Assembly: GCA_963693315.1 (NCBI GenBank)
Contig: OY856188.1
Span: 214,180,091 to 214,244,090 of the forward strand
DNA from: Diogma glabrata
Taxonomy: Eukaryota; Arthropoda; Insecta; Diptera; Cylindrotomidae
DNA: 64,000 nt
Direction: 5' to 3'
Shown here: positions 26,908-37,654 of the stretch, in pieces
Numbering within the stretch: the stretch's first letter is position 1
Layout of the letters: every line of letters begins with the position of its first letter
The notes under the pieces: generated by a model
The model's input: the letters and a program-made list of their open reading frames with translations, nothing else
Databases searched by the model: none
Told to the model about the DNA's origin: nothing
Made by a program: the position numbers and the translations under genes

Positions 26908-27292
26908 CTACAAAGTGCGTTTTTGAGCTGTTCGAAAGCTTCTTGACTCTCCATGGACCAATTAAATACAACGTTTTTCTTTAACAGAGCATTCAGAGGC
27001 TTAGTGATTAGTCCGAAATCCTTTGTAAACCTACGGTAATAGTTAGCAAAAGAGATGAACCTCCTTACTTCGTCCGCGTCCCTGCATACAGGTAAGTTCT
27101 TAACAACTTCGATTTTAGCCTGATCCGGAAGGATGCCACCCGCCGTAATAAGATGACCTAGGTAATTTACCTCTTTCCTTAGAAAAACGTATTTATTAGA
27201 TTGAAGTTTCAAATTGTGGCGTCTCAAACGCTCAAAGATTTTTCGAATTTTTAAATTATGGTCCTGTAGGTTTTTAGCATATATACATATAT
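26908..27292 (-). pseudogene. Errantivirus-like pol fragment: RT thumb/connection
   Basis: Encodes ICIYAKNLQDHNLKIRKIFE, VNYLGHLITAGGILPD and FANYYRRFTKDFGLITKPLN, typical of the region after the YxDD box in gypsy-type RT. It continues through 23552-23568 (codons for VLAYPD) on the far side of the hAT insertion. Confidence 0.85.
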
Positions 27293-28766
27293 CCCAAGTA
27301 GCAAAATTGGTATTGCTTTGGGATGTCATTTCTTAATTCCAACTTAATCCATTCGTTTTTCGGTATTTAAAATTTTCATTTCTTTAATGCTTCTTAAATC
27401 GTTCTTAAAATGGTACTCTCATCTTGGTTTTAAATCGGTATGTAAGATCTCACTTAAAGTATTCTTAAAGACTTCTTAATTTGGTATGCATATGAACATC
27501 TTAAATCGGAATGTATGAGCACGCATAAAGAATTCTTAAAGGCTTCTTAATTTGGTATGTATATTAGAAGTATTAAATCAGTATGATGTGCTTTCTTTAA
27601 TACGTCGAATATTGGTATGTCACATACCATGTTTGTAGTGATGAACACTGAAAAAATATGTTGGTAAATTCTACAATATTAGTTAAACCAAATCAATTTT
27701 GTAGCATCATATACAATTTAGTACGATTGAAAAAACGTTTTATCGTTAGACAAATGCTTTGTATGTTGTTCTTAATTTTAGATCATGCTATAAAATTAAT
27801 TGGACTAACTTATTGTAGATAACATCACCTTTTTTTTCCAGTGTACATGTTCAAAACTATAATCATACCCAAAATAGTATATATTCGTTCTTGGTTTTTC
27901 TCCCGTATTAAGAAGAAATATCAACTTTTTTGGTATTGTCTCATACTAAATTAAGAAGATATTTGAACTTAATTTGAGAATTTTTCTTCTACTTGAGCAA
28001 AAACAAAATTCCGCCATATTTTCACACAGCAATTTTTAAGAATTCATTTGAAAAAATTTCGGTTAAAATATAAACATTAAATATTGCACGAATTTTTTAT
28101 TTTTGCTTATATTTAGATAGCTAACAACGATGTGAGCATGAATATGTCGGGGTTTGATCTACAAATAATTTAAAATATAATTTAGGGCGCATTGAATTTT
28201 GGCATATTTTCAACAATTGTAATAAATTAGAGAAATCATGAAGGCGCGTGAGTTTTAATGGAGCTAGAAGTTCCAATTTCACCATAAAACTCGTTTCGTT
28301 TGCAAATATCGGTTTAATATTTACTTAAAACTGATTTTAAACCTTACATATAATTTTTCTTTATTTATCAATTCTCTCATTAAATTTTAAAACAGCATAA
28401 CATGTCATATTTTTTTGTTTCATTTCAACATTGTCTATTACTTTAATTTAAATCAATTTAATATAGATAAAGAGAGATAGTAAATTCTGCGTCACACTTT
28501 GACTTTGATAGTATATAACAAAAAAATGACATACCGATTTAAGAAAGAGTTAAGCTGGAGTTAAGAGGGAGTTGAAAAATAACATACCTATTTAAGAAGC
28601 AAATAAGATAAAAATACGCTTCTTAATTCGTTCTATCGGACCGCCCACATGGGCCTTTTTGTACTTAATTCAAACTTAAATCCTTCTTTAAGAAGGCGCG
28701 TTGCTTTGTTTATGTCTTCTTAAATCTTTCTTTAAGTACTGACAATCACTATTTTTGCTACTTGGG
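27293..28766. mobile_element. TIR element with CCCAAGTAGCAAAA ends
   Basis: Perfect 14-bp inverted ends (CCCAAGTAGCAAAA) delimit 1474 bp inserted into the RT frame. The flanks are ATAT and CGTC, so no target duplication is visible and the YLDD codons appear lost. The interior is packed with TTCTTAA, AAGAATTCTTAA and GGTATGT repeats near both ends. There is no transposase. The superfamily is not recognised. Confidence 0.75.
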
Positions 28767-29648
28767 CGTCCATGTAAATTTAGGCCAGTAAGTGCTATAT
28801 TCATCATCCTCTGAAAGGCTGTTGGGGAAGTTTTTAAACCGAATGGCAATCTTTTAAAGTGAAAGTGGGCGTCTGAGGTACTAAACGCTGTGTATTCCCT
28901 ACTTTTTTCCTCTAATTCAATTTGGTGGAACCCAGACGCTAAATCCAACGTGGTGAAGTATTGCGAATTTCCCAATTGATCAAATATTTCGGTGATATTA
29001 GGTAAAGGATAAATTTCTCCGACTATTACGTCATTTAGCATCCGATAATCTATAAACAACCGCCATTTTTTTTCTTCATTAGTGCTCTTCTTTGGTACGA
29101 CCAACAACGCTGAGTTCTATGGGCTTCGAGAATGTTCTATCAAATCTTCATCAAGTAATTTTTCTACCTGTTTATTAATTTCTGTTGGGAATAAGGCAAA
29201 CGATAGTTTTTGACGTGAATGGGTGTCGTACCTGAATTTAATTGAATTTCATGCTTGTAAATATCCGTACTTGTCAGTTTGTCCCCTGGACAGTAAAACA
29301 AATCTATATAATCGGTACACAGTTCCGTAACTTATGTCCTTTCTTCGGAATTCAAAAGGTTCACATTCAATTCCCCAATACATAAGAAATACGTTTATTT
29401 ATAAATTCTATATTTTCCTTGCTGCTGTCATAGGTCAGTTTATTTTTTTGATTTGGTGTTTCCATAACGCCTATTGTGATTAACGAACTACTAATATCTC
29501 TGCTTTCTGATGCTACGTTGATTGCACTCGGCACCGTATCAACTACCGCATCGGAATCAGGGATACTGTTGTAGTAAAATAAATTACATAGTTTTCCTAC
29601 AACAACTTCCCAAACTATATTCGCAATATCTTCTAAATTCCTACCCAT
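28767..29648 (-). pseudogene. Errantivirus-like pol fragment: RT palm/fingers and upstream
   Basis: 28767-29107 encodes VVPKKSTNEEKKWRLFIDYR, IYPLPNITEIFDQLGNSQYF and TTLDLASGFHQIEL, then FKRLPFGLKTSPTAFQRMMN, the RT fingers and palm of the 17.6/gypsy group. Frames between 29107 and 29648 (EINKQVEKLLDEDLIEHSRS) continue upstream with several stops. No protease active site was found. Confidence 0.8.
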
Positions 29649-30300
29649 GAATATAAAAACAATTGACCTAAAACTCTATTAAAATTAAAAACAAAAATTT
29701 CATAAATTACTTTTTTCTGGGTTATTTCCAAATATTTGTGAATATCGCTTATAATTTAAATAAAATCAATTCGCGACATTGGCATTAAATAAAATTAAAT
29801 TAAAACAAAATCAGTAGGTCAGTTGTTTCGATATAAAGAAAAACAATAATCAACGCGTAATCGATTTCAAATTATAAAAGAAATCTTTTTATTAATAACA
29901 AAATCAGTTTTTTTTACAAAATCAATAAAACAATAACTCAGTCAGTTTTACCGAAATCAATTAAAGCTGTCATTTTAGTGATTTCTATAAGTTAAATTCA
30001 ATAAGTCAGCGTACTAGTTTAGTAAATACGAATAAGCGAATTAATATTACCTGTGTATCAATCTAAACTACAGTACTTACAATGAACAATAAACTATACA
30101 ATAAAAAATCAAATCTGTAATTAGTGAGTAAGAGCAACCAGTTCTATAAGTTAAATTCAATAAGTCAGCGTACTAGTTTAATAAATACGAAAAAGTGAAT
30201 ACACATTATCTGTGTATCAATCTAAACTCTTTAGAAGAGCGTCACTCCATTAAAGGCACTACACCGTCAATACACTGTCAGTGCTAAATAGATAAATATT
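29649..30300. repeat. Non-coding region with an 86-bp direct duplication
   Basis: 29983-30069 and 30142-30229 are near-identical (CTATAAGTTAAATTCAATAA to GTGTATCAATCTAAACT), offset ~159 bp. No gene seen. Confidence 0.7.
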
Positions 30301-30301
30301 C

Positions 30302-30493
30302 AGTAGTGTCCCAAAGTCGTTTCACTGTATTTTAACAAAAATAGTGTTCGTTAAGTTACTCATTACACTACATTTTCCATAACTATAACAGTGTTTCAAA
30401 GACATCGGCACTATTCATCATCATTTGATAGTACAAACGAACATTTGCACTACATATTATATAGTAGTGTTGCTAGAACATTGGCACTACATT
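30302..30493 (+). mobile_element. Possible errantivirus-type LTR (3' part)
   Basis: The sequence ends GGCACTACATT directly before a TGGCGCAGCCGG primer-binding site. The 5' limit is unclear (AGTGTCCCAAAG near 30305 is a candidate), and no second LTR was found downstream. Confidence 0.4.
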
Positions 30494-30509
30494 TGGCGCA
30501 GCCGGTTAG
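30494..30509 (+). promoter_or_regulatory. Primer-binding site of an errantivirus-like element
   Basis: TGGCGCAGCCGGTTAG closely resembles the TGGCGCAGTCGG site used by 297/17.6-type elements. Confidence 0.6.
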
Positions 30510-30924
30510 TCCTTTCCGACATAAGGACAGAAAGGACTAAACGAACCAGCAACCCCAACTATTACAAGGATAGTAACAACGAACTGTGTTCCAGCTTCAA
30601 GCAAAACAAAGCAAAACATTTCAAGCAGAACAAAAAACACCTGAGATCCAGAACCGTCATCAGCACTAACATCCACCACGATCAAGAGGACACCAACAAC
30701 AAAGTTCAACGTCGACTAGTTAATCTGGTAAGATTTTTTAACCATAGTTAGGTTAGTTAGTTTAGAAAGTTCAATAGTTGACCCAAAAACGGATCAGTAA
30801 TTTTTTTTTATTTATCTAAATTCGATTTAATTCTTAATTTTAATTTTTAGCAAAACTTGAAATTTGGCTATCAGCTTTTTTCCGATAATCCTGTCCACAT
30901 AATAATAAATACTTTTCACTCAAA

Positions 30925-32279
30925 ATGCTAGATTCTATGGTAGTCTATATCGACCACCTATTCGGTATTGTTAACAAATTTGACATTAACAATATCGAAA
31001 AAATAGACACTTTTGTTATGCAAGCCAAAAATGTCCTACGTCCATTAAACAACCTAGATTAGGAAATGTTTGCCGAAATTCTATACTCACGTATAACAGC
31101 CATGTTAAATAAAAGTTTCGAACCACTCCCAGACATAGAGTCAACTTTACGTTTATATTTTGTATGTTCCATCAGAAAAGCTAGTTCTCCTCAACTCGAC
31201 ACATTTCAACATAACACAAAATCTCCTCATTTTAACTATACATCTTCAGCCACAACATGCACTCCTCCACAAAGAAGAACAAACACTAATAAACCCTCTC
31301 AACCGACATTACTGAATAACAATATAATTCCTCAAAACCAAAACGTAGATCACATTACTCCACTGCCTTTATCATCTGATATACCATTTTTTCCCACCGC
31401 TTTCTACTGCTCATGCAATTTCAAATATTCCTAAACCAAACCTTTCTAATTCTACACAATATCCAACATTTCATTCAATACCAGACTATCATGAAAATTT
31501 CCAAGACAATTTACCCTCTTATCCGTTTGTACAGTCACAAGTAACAACTGCATTAGTTTTGCCTAGTTCCTATAGTACAACTCACAGTATCTCCAGTAGT
31601 TCATCGCACATTCCACCACATATCATGGATCAAAATTCCCCATATCCCTCACACCCACCTTCCAAGATATCTTGTAACCAATCAGAAAACAAGAAATAAT
31701 ACGAATTCTTAAACAGAACAACCTACTTCAAATACAAATATTACGTCAAAATCAAACTTCATTATAAACTCTGAAGCCCCAATAGCGACTTCAAACTTTT
31801 TAGAAAATACAAAATCAAGGTTAACAAACAATTCTGAAGTAAATCCTACATCATCAACACCAGAAAATATTGCATCAACTCTACCTTCAAATTTTTCACA
31901 TGAGTCTACTGATAATTCTTCATGTTTGCAGAATTCAAATTTAAAAGAAAAACTCGAAACATTAAATGATAACGAATTTGCTAAAATACCAAACGACTCA
32001 AGTAAAGTCAAATTCAATTACTTTTGTAAGCAATGTTACGGAAAATGTTCAAATGTCCAAATCAGTCATCCAAAGTATCCAGAAAACTCCAACTGGCCCA
32101 ATTCAACCTCCCCTGTACACAATCCTACAGAAAATGTTCTACTATCCAAATCAGCTACTCATGATATCGAAAAATCTCCGATTTACAAAAAAGGTCAAAT
32201 ACGCCCGACAATAACCCAGACAAATCACAATTTATATCAAAAATTATTTCAACGCCAATTTTGTATTCCGAAGTTCTAA
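30925..32279 (+). pseudogene. Errantivirus-like gag remnant
   Basis: From the ATG at 30925 a frame reads MLDSMVVYIDHLFGIVNKFD, meets a TAG at 31061 and continues as MFAEILYSRITAMLNKSFEP through 31434, then degenerates into Asn/Pro/Ser-rich frames up to 32279. Position after the primer-binding site, composition and length suit an insect errantivirus gag. No zinc knuckle is visible. Several stops make it non-functional. Confidence 0.45.
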
Positions 32280-32960
32280 AACAAAATATTTCCTAAGACT
32301 CGAAACATATTTCTATAAAAATTTTGAAAACAACGCAAATTTCACCAAAATAAACACAATTTAAAACTAAAAGTTATACGTCCCACAAACTGCAAATGAC
32401 TACATTGAAATGCCATAACAATTTTATTCGTTACAAAAATAGAATCCAGAAACAGAAACCAACAATCAGCTCTAAGAAAAATCAATATTGTAGTGAAGAG
32501 CTGCTTCGTTGACGAATCAACGAAGTGGCACAGCAGGTCGGGCACCTGGATGAGATTTATTTAGCCCCAAGCTAGCTTCAGCCTATGGGGTCGAGATAGA
32601 AATCCTGCTGCTCGATCACAAATAACAGTGTTGTACGCGTATGTCTTGGTAAGAACTGATTAAACAACTAGCAAGTGAAAAAAGGTAGACTCTGGCGACC
32701 CACATATGTGAATAAAAGCCACGATCGTCACGTCCCACCCCCACATTCAATCTCTCATTCACACACTCTCGCACTGCATCCGCTCACCTACGCTCACACC
32801 ACACCCATACTCACGACCATATTCACACACACTCTCATTCATACATACATGTCCATATAACTACAGATAAAGCTTACTCTCCTCATGGTTAGTCCAGATC
32901 CCACTCCTGATTAATCTGAATTGATCAGCCTATCATCATCGGACGAACATTATACACGTA
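32280..32960. other. Non-coding stretch
   Basis: No gene supported. 32700-32860 is CA-rich (CACACTCTCATTCATACATA-like). The segment 32500-32640 has no recognised homologue. Confidence 0.4.
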
Positions 32961-32969
32961 TGCGTGGTG

Positions 32970-33580
32970 ATGTTTCAGTAACGTAGTTACAAGTTGAATT
33001 ATATAAGCTGGGGTCGACTTTAATTGCCAAAGTAAGTTATAAACGTGGACGTAATGATACGTCGGTTGTTGATCCAAAGTAACGTAGTTCAAAGTTGAAT
33101 TATATATGCAGCTATTGACCTCAATTACGACTAAACGTTATAAAATTAGGCGTACTGATATGTAAGTTGTAGATCCAAAATAACGCAGTTACAATTTGAA
33201 TTATATAAGCTGGTGTCGACTTCGATTGCCAAAGTAGGATATATAAGTTGTAGATCCAAAATAACGCAGTTCAAATTTGAATTATAAAAGCTGGTGTCGA
33301 CTTCAATTGCCAAAGTAGGATATAAGAGTAGACGTAATGATACGTCGGTTATTGATCCAAAGTAACGCAGTTCCAAGTTGAATTATATTGCAGTTGTTGA
33401 CTTCAATTACGACTACAAGTTATAAAAGCAGGCGTACTAATATGTAAGTTGCAGATCCGAAATAACACAGGAAAAATTTGAATTATATGTACAATTGTTG
33501 GCTTCAGTTACGACTATATGTTACAAAAGTAGGCGTACTGATATGTAAGTTGTTGATCTAAAGTAAGGTAGGTAAAAGTT
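32970..33580 (+). repeat. ~100-bp tandem repeat with alternating A/B variants
   Basis: The phrase GATCCAAARTAACGCAGTT begins units at 33071, 33172, 33253, 33354, 33454 and 33555 (spacings 101, 81, 101, 100, 101), preceded by one diverged unit. Two variants alternate: one with GTCGACTTCAATTGCCAAAG, the other with TGACTTCAATTACGACTA. The 81-bp unit has a 20-bp deletion. Confidence 0.88.
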
Positions 33581-33614
33581 GGTGTACGTGCGCACCATAT
33601 TCAGCCGTTGTTGA

Positions 33615-33884
33615 ATTCAACTATGCAAGAACAAAATAGGAACGGGCGTTGAGATATGCGTACCGCCAACTATTTATCCACTGCCCAAAATGGTAACCCT
33701 TCTCCCTGTTGTCAAATTACGAAATAAAACGATTGCCACCTTACAGTTAGTAAACCTCACCAATCCATCCGTACCCAAATCAAAAGATCTTAATTGCGTT
33801 AACAGTTTTCTGTATTTGATTATTATATTTATTATTATTGGTTGGCAATTATACAAGAAAAAAACGGTGACATTGGCATTTTGA
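33615..33884 (+). pseudogene. Possible env C-terminus (errantivirus-like)
   Basis: A frame open from just after a TGA at 33612 ends at 33884. It contains an N-glycosylation-type LTNPS, then a hydrophobic FLYLIIIFIIIG membrane segment followed by QLYKKK, the layout of an envelope-protein anchor with a short basic tail. There is no start, no furin-type site and no 3' LTR, so this is at most a remnant. Assignment rests on layout only. Confidence 0.3.
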
Positions 33885-34113
33885 CCACCGTTTCGTTAAT
33901 TTACGTTGTGTCTTTTTATATTTAATCTAATTAATTGAATTAATTTGAGTAATTTTATTTTAGTATTTAATTAATCTATAACTCGGAATTATTATCAAAT
34001 TATGTTTAATTACTAAACATTAATACAAAAATAAAGCAAAGATTTGTTTCACAAACTAATTGTTAAAATTTTTTAAAATATAAAATAAATGTCCGTAGCA
34101 ATCAATATTGTTT
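33885..34113. other. AT-rich spacer
   Basis: No feature seen before the target duplication of the next element. Confidence 0.4.
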
Positions 34114-34117
34114 GTAT

Positions 34118-34780
34118 TGATACGAGTACAGAAAAATCTAGACGATTACGGTCACTTCCAAGAAAATCAAATCACAACAAAACGCAACAACAAATGAATG
34201 AAATGAATAGTGTTGTTGTTGTACATATTCTTAGAATTAAGGTCTACATAAAACAAATGATTTTATGAATCAATTCAACGTAACGTAAAATAATCGAATA
34301 TTCTAATATTTTCTCAAGATTTCTAAAAAGTGACCGCGAAATTTCTAGAGATTAAGCAGAATGTGTATAAGGAAATTACCTCTTGTAGTTTTTAATTAGT
34401 TTTATTTTAAACCTGCGATAGTGAAGTGAAAATTTTTAAAGTGATATTTATATTAGTTTTTGTGAATAAAGTTTTAAGTTTTATTGAGAAGAAATATTTT
34501 GTGTATTATTTTAAACGTTGTGTTACTACTTACTGGAAATTTCTACAATAAACCGTTGGAGTTTCTGAAGCTGTTGAAATAATATTCTAGTTAGGAATAT
34601 TGTTTGCTGTATTGTTTTCCTGTTGTTGTGGAGAACAATTAAGGTGTTGAATACTTAATAAAACCTGGTGTTTGTGCTTACTAATCAGTAATCAGTGATC
34701 GAACTCAGGAAGAGATTGGGGATTGCGTTTATCGAATTGTGAGTTAGGCCAATTCGAAGGAAGGTTAGAAAAACGTAACA
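34118..34780 (+). repeat. 5' LTR
   Basis: Starts TGATACGAGTACAG (the other copy has TGTTACGAG), ends AAACGTAACA. Contains AATAAAACCTGG near 34660, a plausible polyadenylation signal. Confidence 0.93.
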
Positions 34781-34781
34781 T

Positions 34782-34797
34782 TGGTGACTTTGGCGGA
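34782..34797 (+). promoter_or_regulatory. Primer-binding site
   Basis: TGGTGACTTTGGCGGA one base after the LTR; the tRNA is not identified. Confidence 0.6.
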
Positions 34798-34814
34798 TTA
34801 GTGAGCTGTTTAAA

Positions 34815-36107
34815 ATGGTTTTCTTAAGTGAATTGAAGGTTCCTGAGTTGAAGAAGGAACTAGAACAACGTGAATTGGCAACAACCGGCAACAAAAGTGA
34901 ATTGACGGTACGGCTTCGAGAAGCTATGGAAGCTAGTGGAGTAGTTGTGGAAAGTTACCAGTTTGGAGTGATTAGTAAAAATAATGATCTAGTGGCAACT
35001 GAAGAGGAGAAAAGTTTTGTTGCGGAAACAACAACAACATTACCATCTGGAAACTGCGATTTTACGCAGTTAATGACTATGATGCAACAAATAAATTTCA
35101 ATATGAATCAAAAACTAGATGTGGTAAATGCTAATATGGTTGCTAATAAAGACGAACTGAATCAAAAATTTGATCAACAAAGTAGTAACATCAATCAACA
35201 AATAGCTGCGACTAAGGAAGAAATCAGTAACATTAATCAACAAATGACTTCAACCAAAGAAGAAATTAGTGAAACAATCAGCCAGCAATTAGCTTTAAAT
35301 CGCGATGAAGTCAAGCAAATTATGGATGAGAAACTTCTCCAAATCTCGACGGCATTTAATGGAAAGGTCGAGAAGATTCAAAGTGATATTCAAGATTTTG
35401 AGCATAAGGTTTTATCGAAAGTTGATGATTTCGAAAAACGGTTGCAGGATGTTGAAACGACTAAAGTTGCTTCCCAGGTGGTACATCAAGTAGCAAATAT
35501 CAAATTAAAACCACCATCATACGATGGAACAACATCGTTCGGCATCTTTAAGTTCCAGTTTGAGACAGCAGCAGACCAGAATGTTTGGAACATAAAGGGT
35601 GAAGCAGCTAAAACGTTACAGGCGGTGCCAGAAAATGATCACAAAAGTTATGCTGAAGTGATGAATGCGTTGGAACGTATATATGGCAGCGACCATAAAA
35701 AGGAGTTATACAGGATCGAGTTAAAAGGTCGCTTGCAGCGGAGTGGAGAAAGCTTACAGGACTATTCCTCGGCAGTGGAGAGGCTTGTACATTTGGTACA
35801 CTCGAACACTTCACCATATTTAATGGAGAAAATGAAGATCGAGGCGTTTACTGATGGAATTCGAGATCCAGCAACCAGAATAAAAGTAATGACTACTCCT
35901 AAGGCGACTTTCCATGAAACAGTCGCATACGCAATGCAATATGAGATGGTACAGAGGATGTGTATGCCATCTGGTGGATGCAGAAAAAGGAATGTAGAGG
36001 GGAACATCAAAGGAGAAGTATTGGCACACAGAAGTGGAAGCGACATCAGATGCTGGGTATTGCGACATCAGATGCTGGGTAACATTCGTTCGCAAAGGTT
36101 TAATTGA
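34815..36107 (+). CDS. gag: Gag with SAP domain, zinc knuckle deleted
   Basis: A 430-codon frame beginning at the first ATG after the primer-binding site. Residues ~4-40 are a SAP domain (LSELKVPELKKELEQREL, GNKSELTVRL). A long coiled coil with repeated TKEEISNINQQ units follows, then the capsid core FGIFKFQFETAAD and [20 protein letters not shown]. Near the C terminus the knuckle is reduced to IRCW, because a 22-bp duplication (GACATCAGATGCTGGGTA twice, ~36041-36080) and a deletion remove the remaining Cys/His. A block equivalent to NRLAALIVAL in the 1-640 copy is also missing. Particle formation could survive, but RNA packaging is doubtful. Confidence 0.88.
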   Translation: MVFLSELKVPELKKELEQRELATTGNKSELTVRLREAMEASGVVVESYQFGVISKNNDLVATEEEKSFVAETTTTLPSGNCDFTQLMTMMQQINFNMNQKLDVVNANMVANKDELNQKFDQQSSNINQQIAATKEEISNINQQMTSTKEEISETISQQLALNRDEVKQIMDEKLLQISTAFNGKVEKIQSDIQDFEHKVLSKVDDFEKRLQDVETTKVASQVVHQVANIKLKPPSYDGTTSFGIFKFQFETAADQNVWNIKGEAAKTLQAVPENDHKSYAEVMNALERIYGSDHKKELYRIELKGRLQRSGESLQDYSSAVERLVHLVHSNTSPYLMEKMKIEAFTDGIRDPATRIKVMTTPKATFHETVAYAMQYEMVQRMCMPSGGCRKRNVEGNIKGEVLAHRSGSDIRCWVLRHQMLGNIRSQRFN

Positions 36108-36255
36108 CGGTGTTTTGGAACCATCAGATGGATTGAAACTCCAAACAGTAACTGGAGAATGCGCTGAAATAGAAGGTAAAAGAATAAATAACTGCGATCA
36201 ACAAGAGGTGCTAGTGGCAGACATTATGGATGAAGTCATTTTGGGGATGGAATGA
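36108..36255 (+). pseudogene. Aspartic protease remnant
   Basis: The frame 36034-36255 has TVTGECAEIEGKRI and VLVADIMDEVILGM, the second half of the retropepsin fold. The DSGA/DTGA active-site strand is missing, so no protease activity is possible. Confidence 0.65.
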
Positions 36256-36794
36256 AGGCGAAGGGATTAGTCTTCAATTTTGGATGTGGAATCCTAAAGG
36301 TTAATAATGTTGAAATGCCACTACTTGTGAATGAGGCAGAGTCAACAGATATTGGCATCGATGAGGAACTACGCAGTGCAGAGGAAAATCCAGCACCATC
36401 CAAACAGATGAGGGAGAGAAACGTCAACCGACGCAGACGTTTAAACAAACGTCGAAAGTTAAAAAGGAAACAGGTCCAAGTCCATAACGAAGTGAGCGAT
36501 GTAAAAGCGGTGGTTCAAATAGCTGCAAACGGGGACGAATCACAGCTGAAAATGAGAATGGTTTGGAGACATGGCAATGTGAAACAATCAAAGGGAAAAG
36601 ATAAGGAGGACTTTAGAGATAATGAGAATCCATACTCATCACGGTGGGCGGACATAGAACAAAGTAATGGCCAAGGACTTAGAAAGGGACCAGAAGCAAT
36701 TCTAAACCGCCTGGGAAATAGAAAAAGAAAAAAAATGCTTGGATTCAACAATTGGAGGAGAGATCTAGATCCTGTTCGGGACGAACAGGCTTAA
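36252..36794 (+). CDS. Chimeric basic reading frame in place of pol
   Basis: 180 codons. The first ~30 residues (GLVFNFGCGILKV) are the protease C-terminal strand. The last residues (DLDPVRDEQ) match the extreme end of pol in the 47110 element (LDYIRDEQ). Between them is sequence that is not RT or integrase: an acidic stretch, then a strongly basic RRRRLNKRRKLKRKQ block resembling a nuclear-localisation or RNA-binding patch. The frame runs open to the purine tract. It may be a captured or scrambled segment, and whether it is translated is unknown. Confidence 0.5.
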   Translation: MKAKGLVFNFGCGILKVNNVEMPLLVNEAESTDIGIDEELRSAEENPAPSKQMRERNVNRRRRLNKRRKLKRKQVQVHNEVSDVKAVVQIAANGDESQLKMRMVWRHGNVKQSKGKDKEDFRDNENPYSSRWADIEQSNGQGLRKGPEAILNRLGNRKRKKMLGFNNWRRDLDPVRDEQA

Positions 36795-36805
36795 GTGGAG
36801 GGTAA

Positions 36806-37459
36806 TGTTACGAGTACAGAAAAATCTAGACGATTACGGTCACTTCCAAGAAAATCAAATCACAACAAAACGCAACAACAAATGAATGAAATGAATAGTG
36901 TTGTTGTTGTACATATTCTTAGAATTAAGGTCTACATAAAAGAAATGATTTTATGAATCAAATCAACGTAACGTAAAATAATCATATATTCTAATATTTT
37001 CTCAAGGTTTCTAAAAAGTGACCGCGAAATTTCTAGAGATTAAGCAGAATGTGTATAAGGAAATTACCTCTTGTAGTTTTTAATTAGTTTTATTTTCAAC
37101 CTGCGATAGTGAAGTGAAAATTGTTAAAGTGATATTTAAATTAGTTTTTGTGAATAAAGTTTTAAGTTTTATTGAGAAGAAATATTTTATGTGTTATTTT
37201 AAACGTTGTGTTACTGGAAATTTCTACAATAAACCGTTGGAATTTCTGAACAGTTGAAAGAATATTCTAGTTAGGAATATTGTTTGCCGTATTGTTTTCT
37301 GTTGTTGTGGAGAACAATTAAGGTGTTGAATACTTAATAAAACCTGGTGTTTGTGCTTACTAATCAGTAATCAGTGATCGAACTCAGGAAGAGATTGGGG
37401 ATTGCGTTTATCGAATTGTGAGTTAGGCCAATTCGAAGGAAGGTTAGAAAAACGTAACA
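36806..37459 (+). repeat. 3' LTR
   Basis: Direct copy of 34118-34780; TGTTACGAG to CGTAACA, preceded by the purine-rich AAGTGGAGGGTAA. Confidence 0.93.
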
Positions 37460-37550
37460 GTATTTATAGAATAAAGCAGTTAAGTAAGAAATATAACGAA
37501 TGAATAGCTTGAAACTTTTATTCTAAACGTTATTAAAATAGACTTTGTGT

Positions 37551-37556
37551 TTTATT
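37551..37556 (-). terminator. VPS4 polyadenylation signal (AATAAA)
   Basis: AATAAA on the minus strand ~100 bases after the VPS4 stop codon and ~90 bases short of the retrotransposon LTR. Confidence 0.55.
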
Positions 37557-37654
37557 TGTTCTTAACTTGAAAGTTTGAGTGGACATTTGTTTTGGTTGGA
37601 GTTGAATTTCTATCGTGTTTCTTGTTTACATATTTTGTTATTTAATTGAAAAGT

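Larger units (their letters stand above)
34118..37459 (+). mobile_element. Ty3/gypsy element lacking RT and integrase
   Basis: LTRs 34118-34780 and 36806-37459, flanked by the duplication GTAT (34114-34117 and 37460-37463). Internal order is a primer-binding site, gag, a protease remnant, a basic reading frame and a purine tract. RT, RNase H and integrase are entirely absent, so it would depend on a relative in trans. The LTRs differ at roughly a dozen sites plus a ~9-bp indel by eye, older than the 6004 element. Its right end lies ~195 bp from the VPS4 stop codon. Confidence 0.93.

Noticed and set aside
30425..30751. 108-codon frame around the errantivirus-type primer-binding site
   Set aside because: It starts inside the putative LTR and crosses the primer-binding site, so it is leader sequence by position.
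32480..32660. Possible tRNA- or SINE-type structure near GTCGAGATAGAAATCC
   Set aside because: No A/B box pair at correct spacing and no cloverleaf could be drawn.
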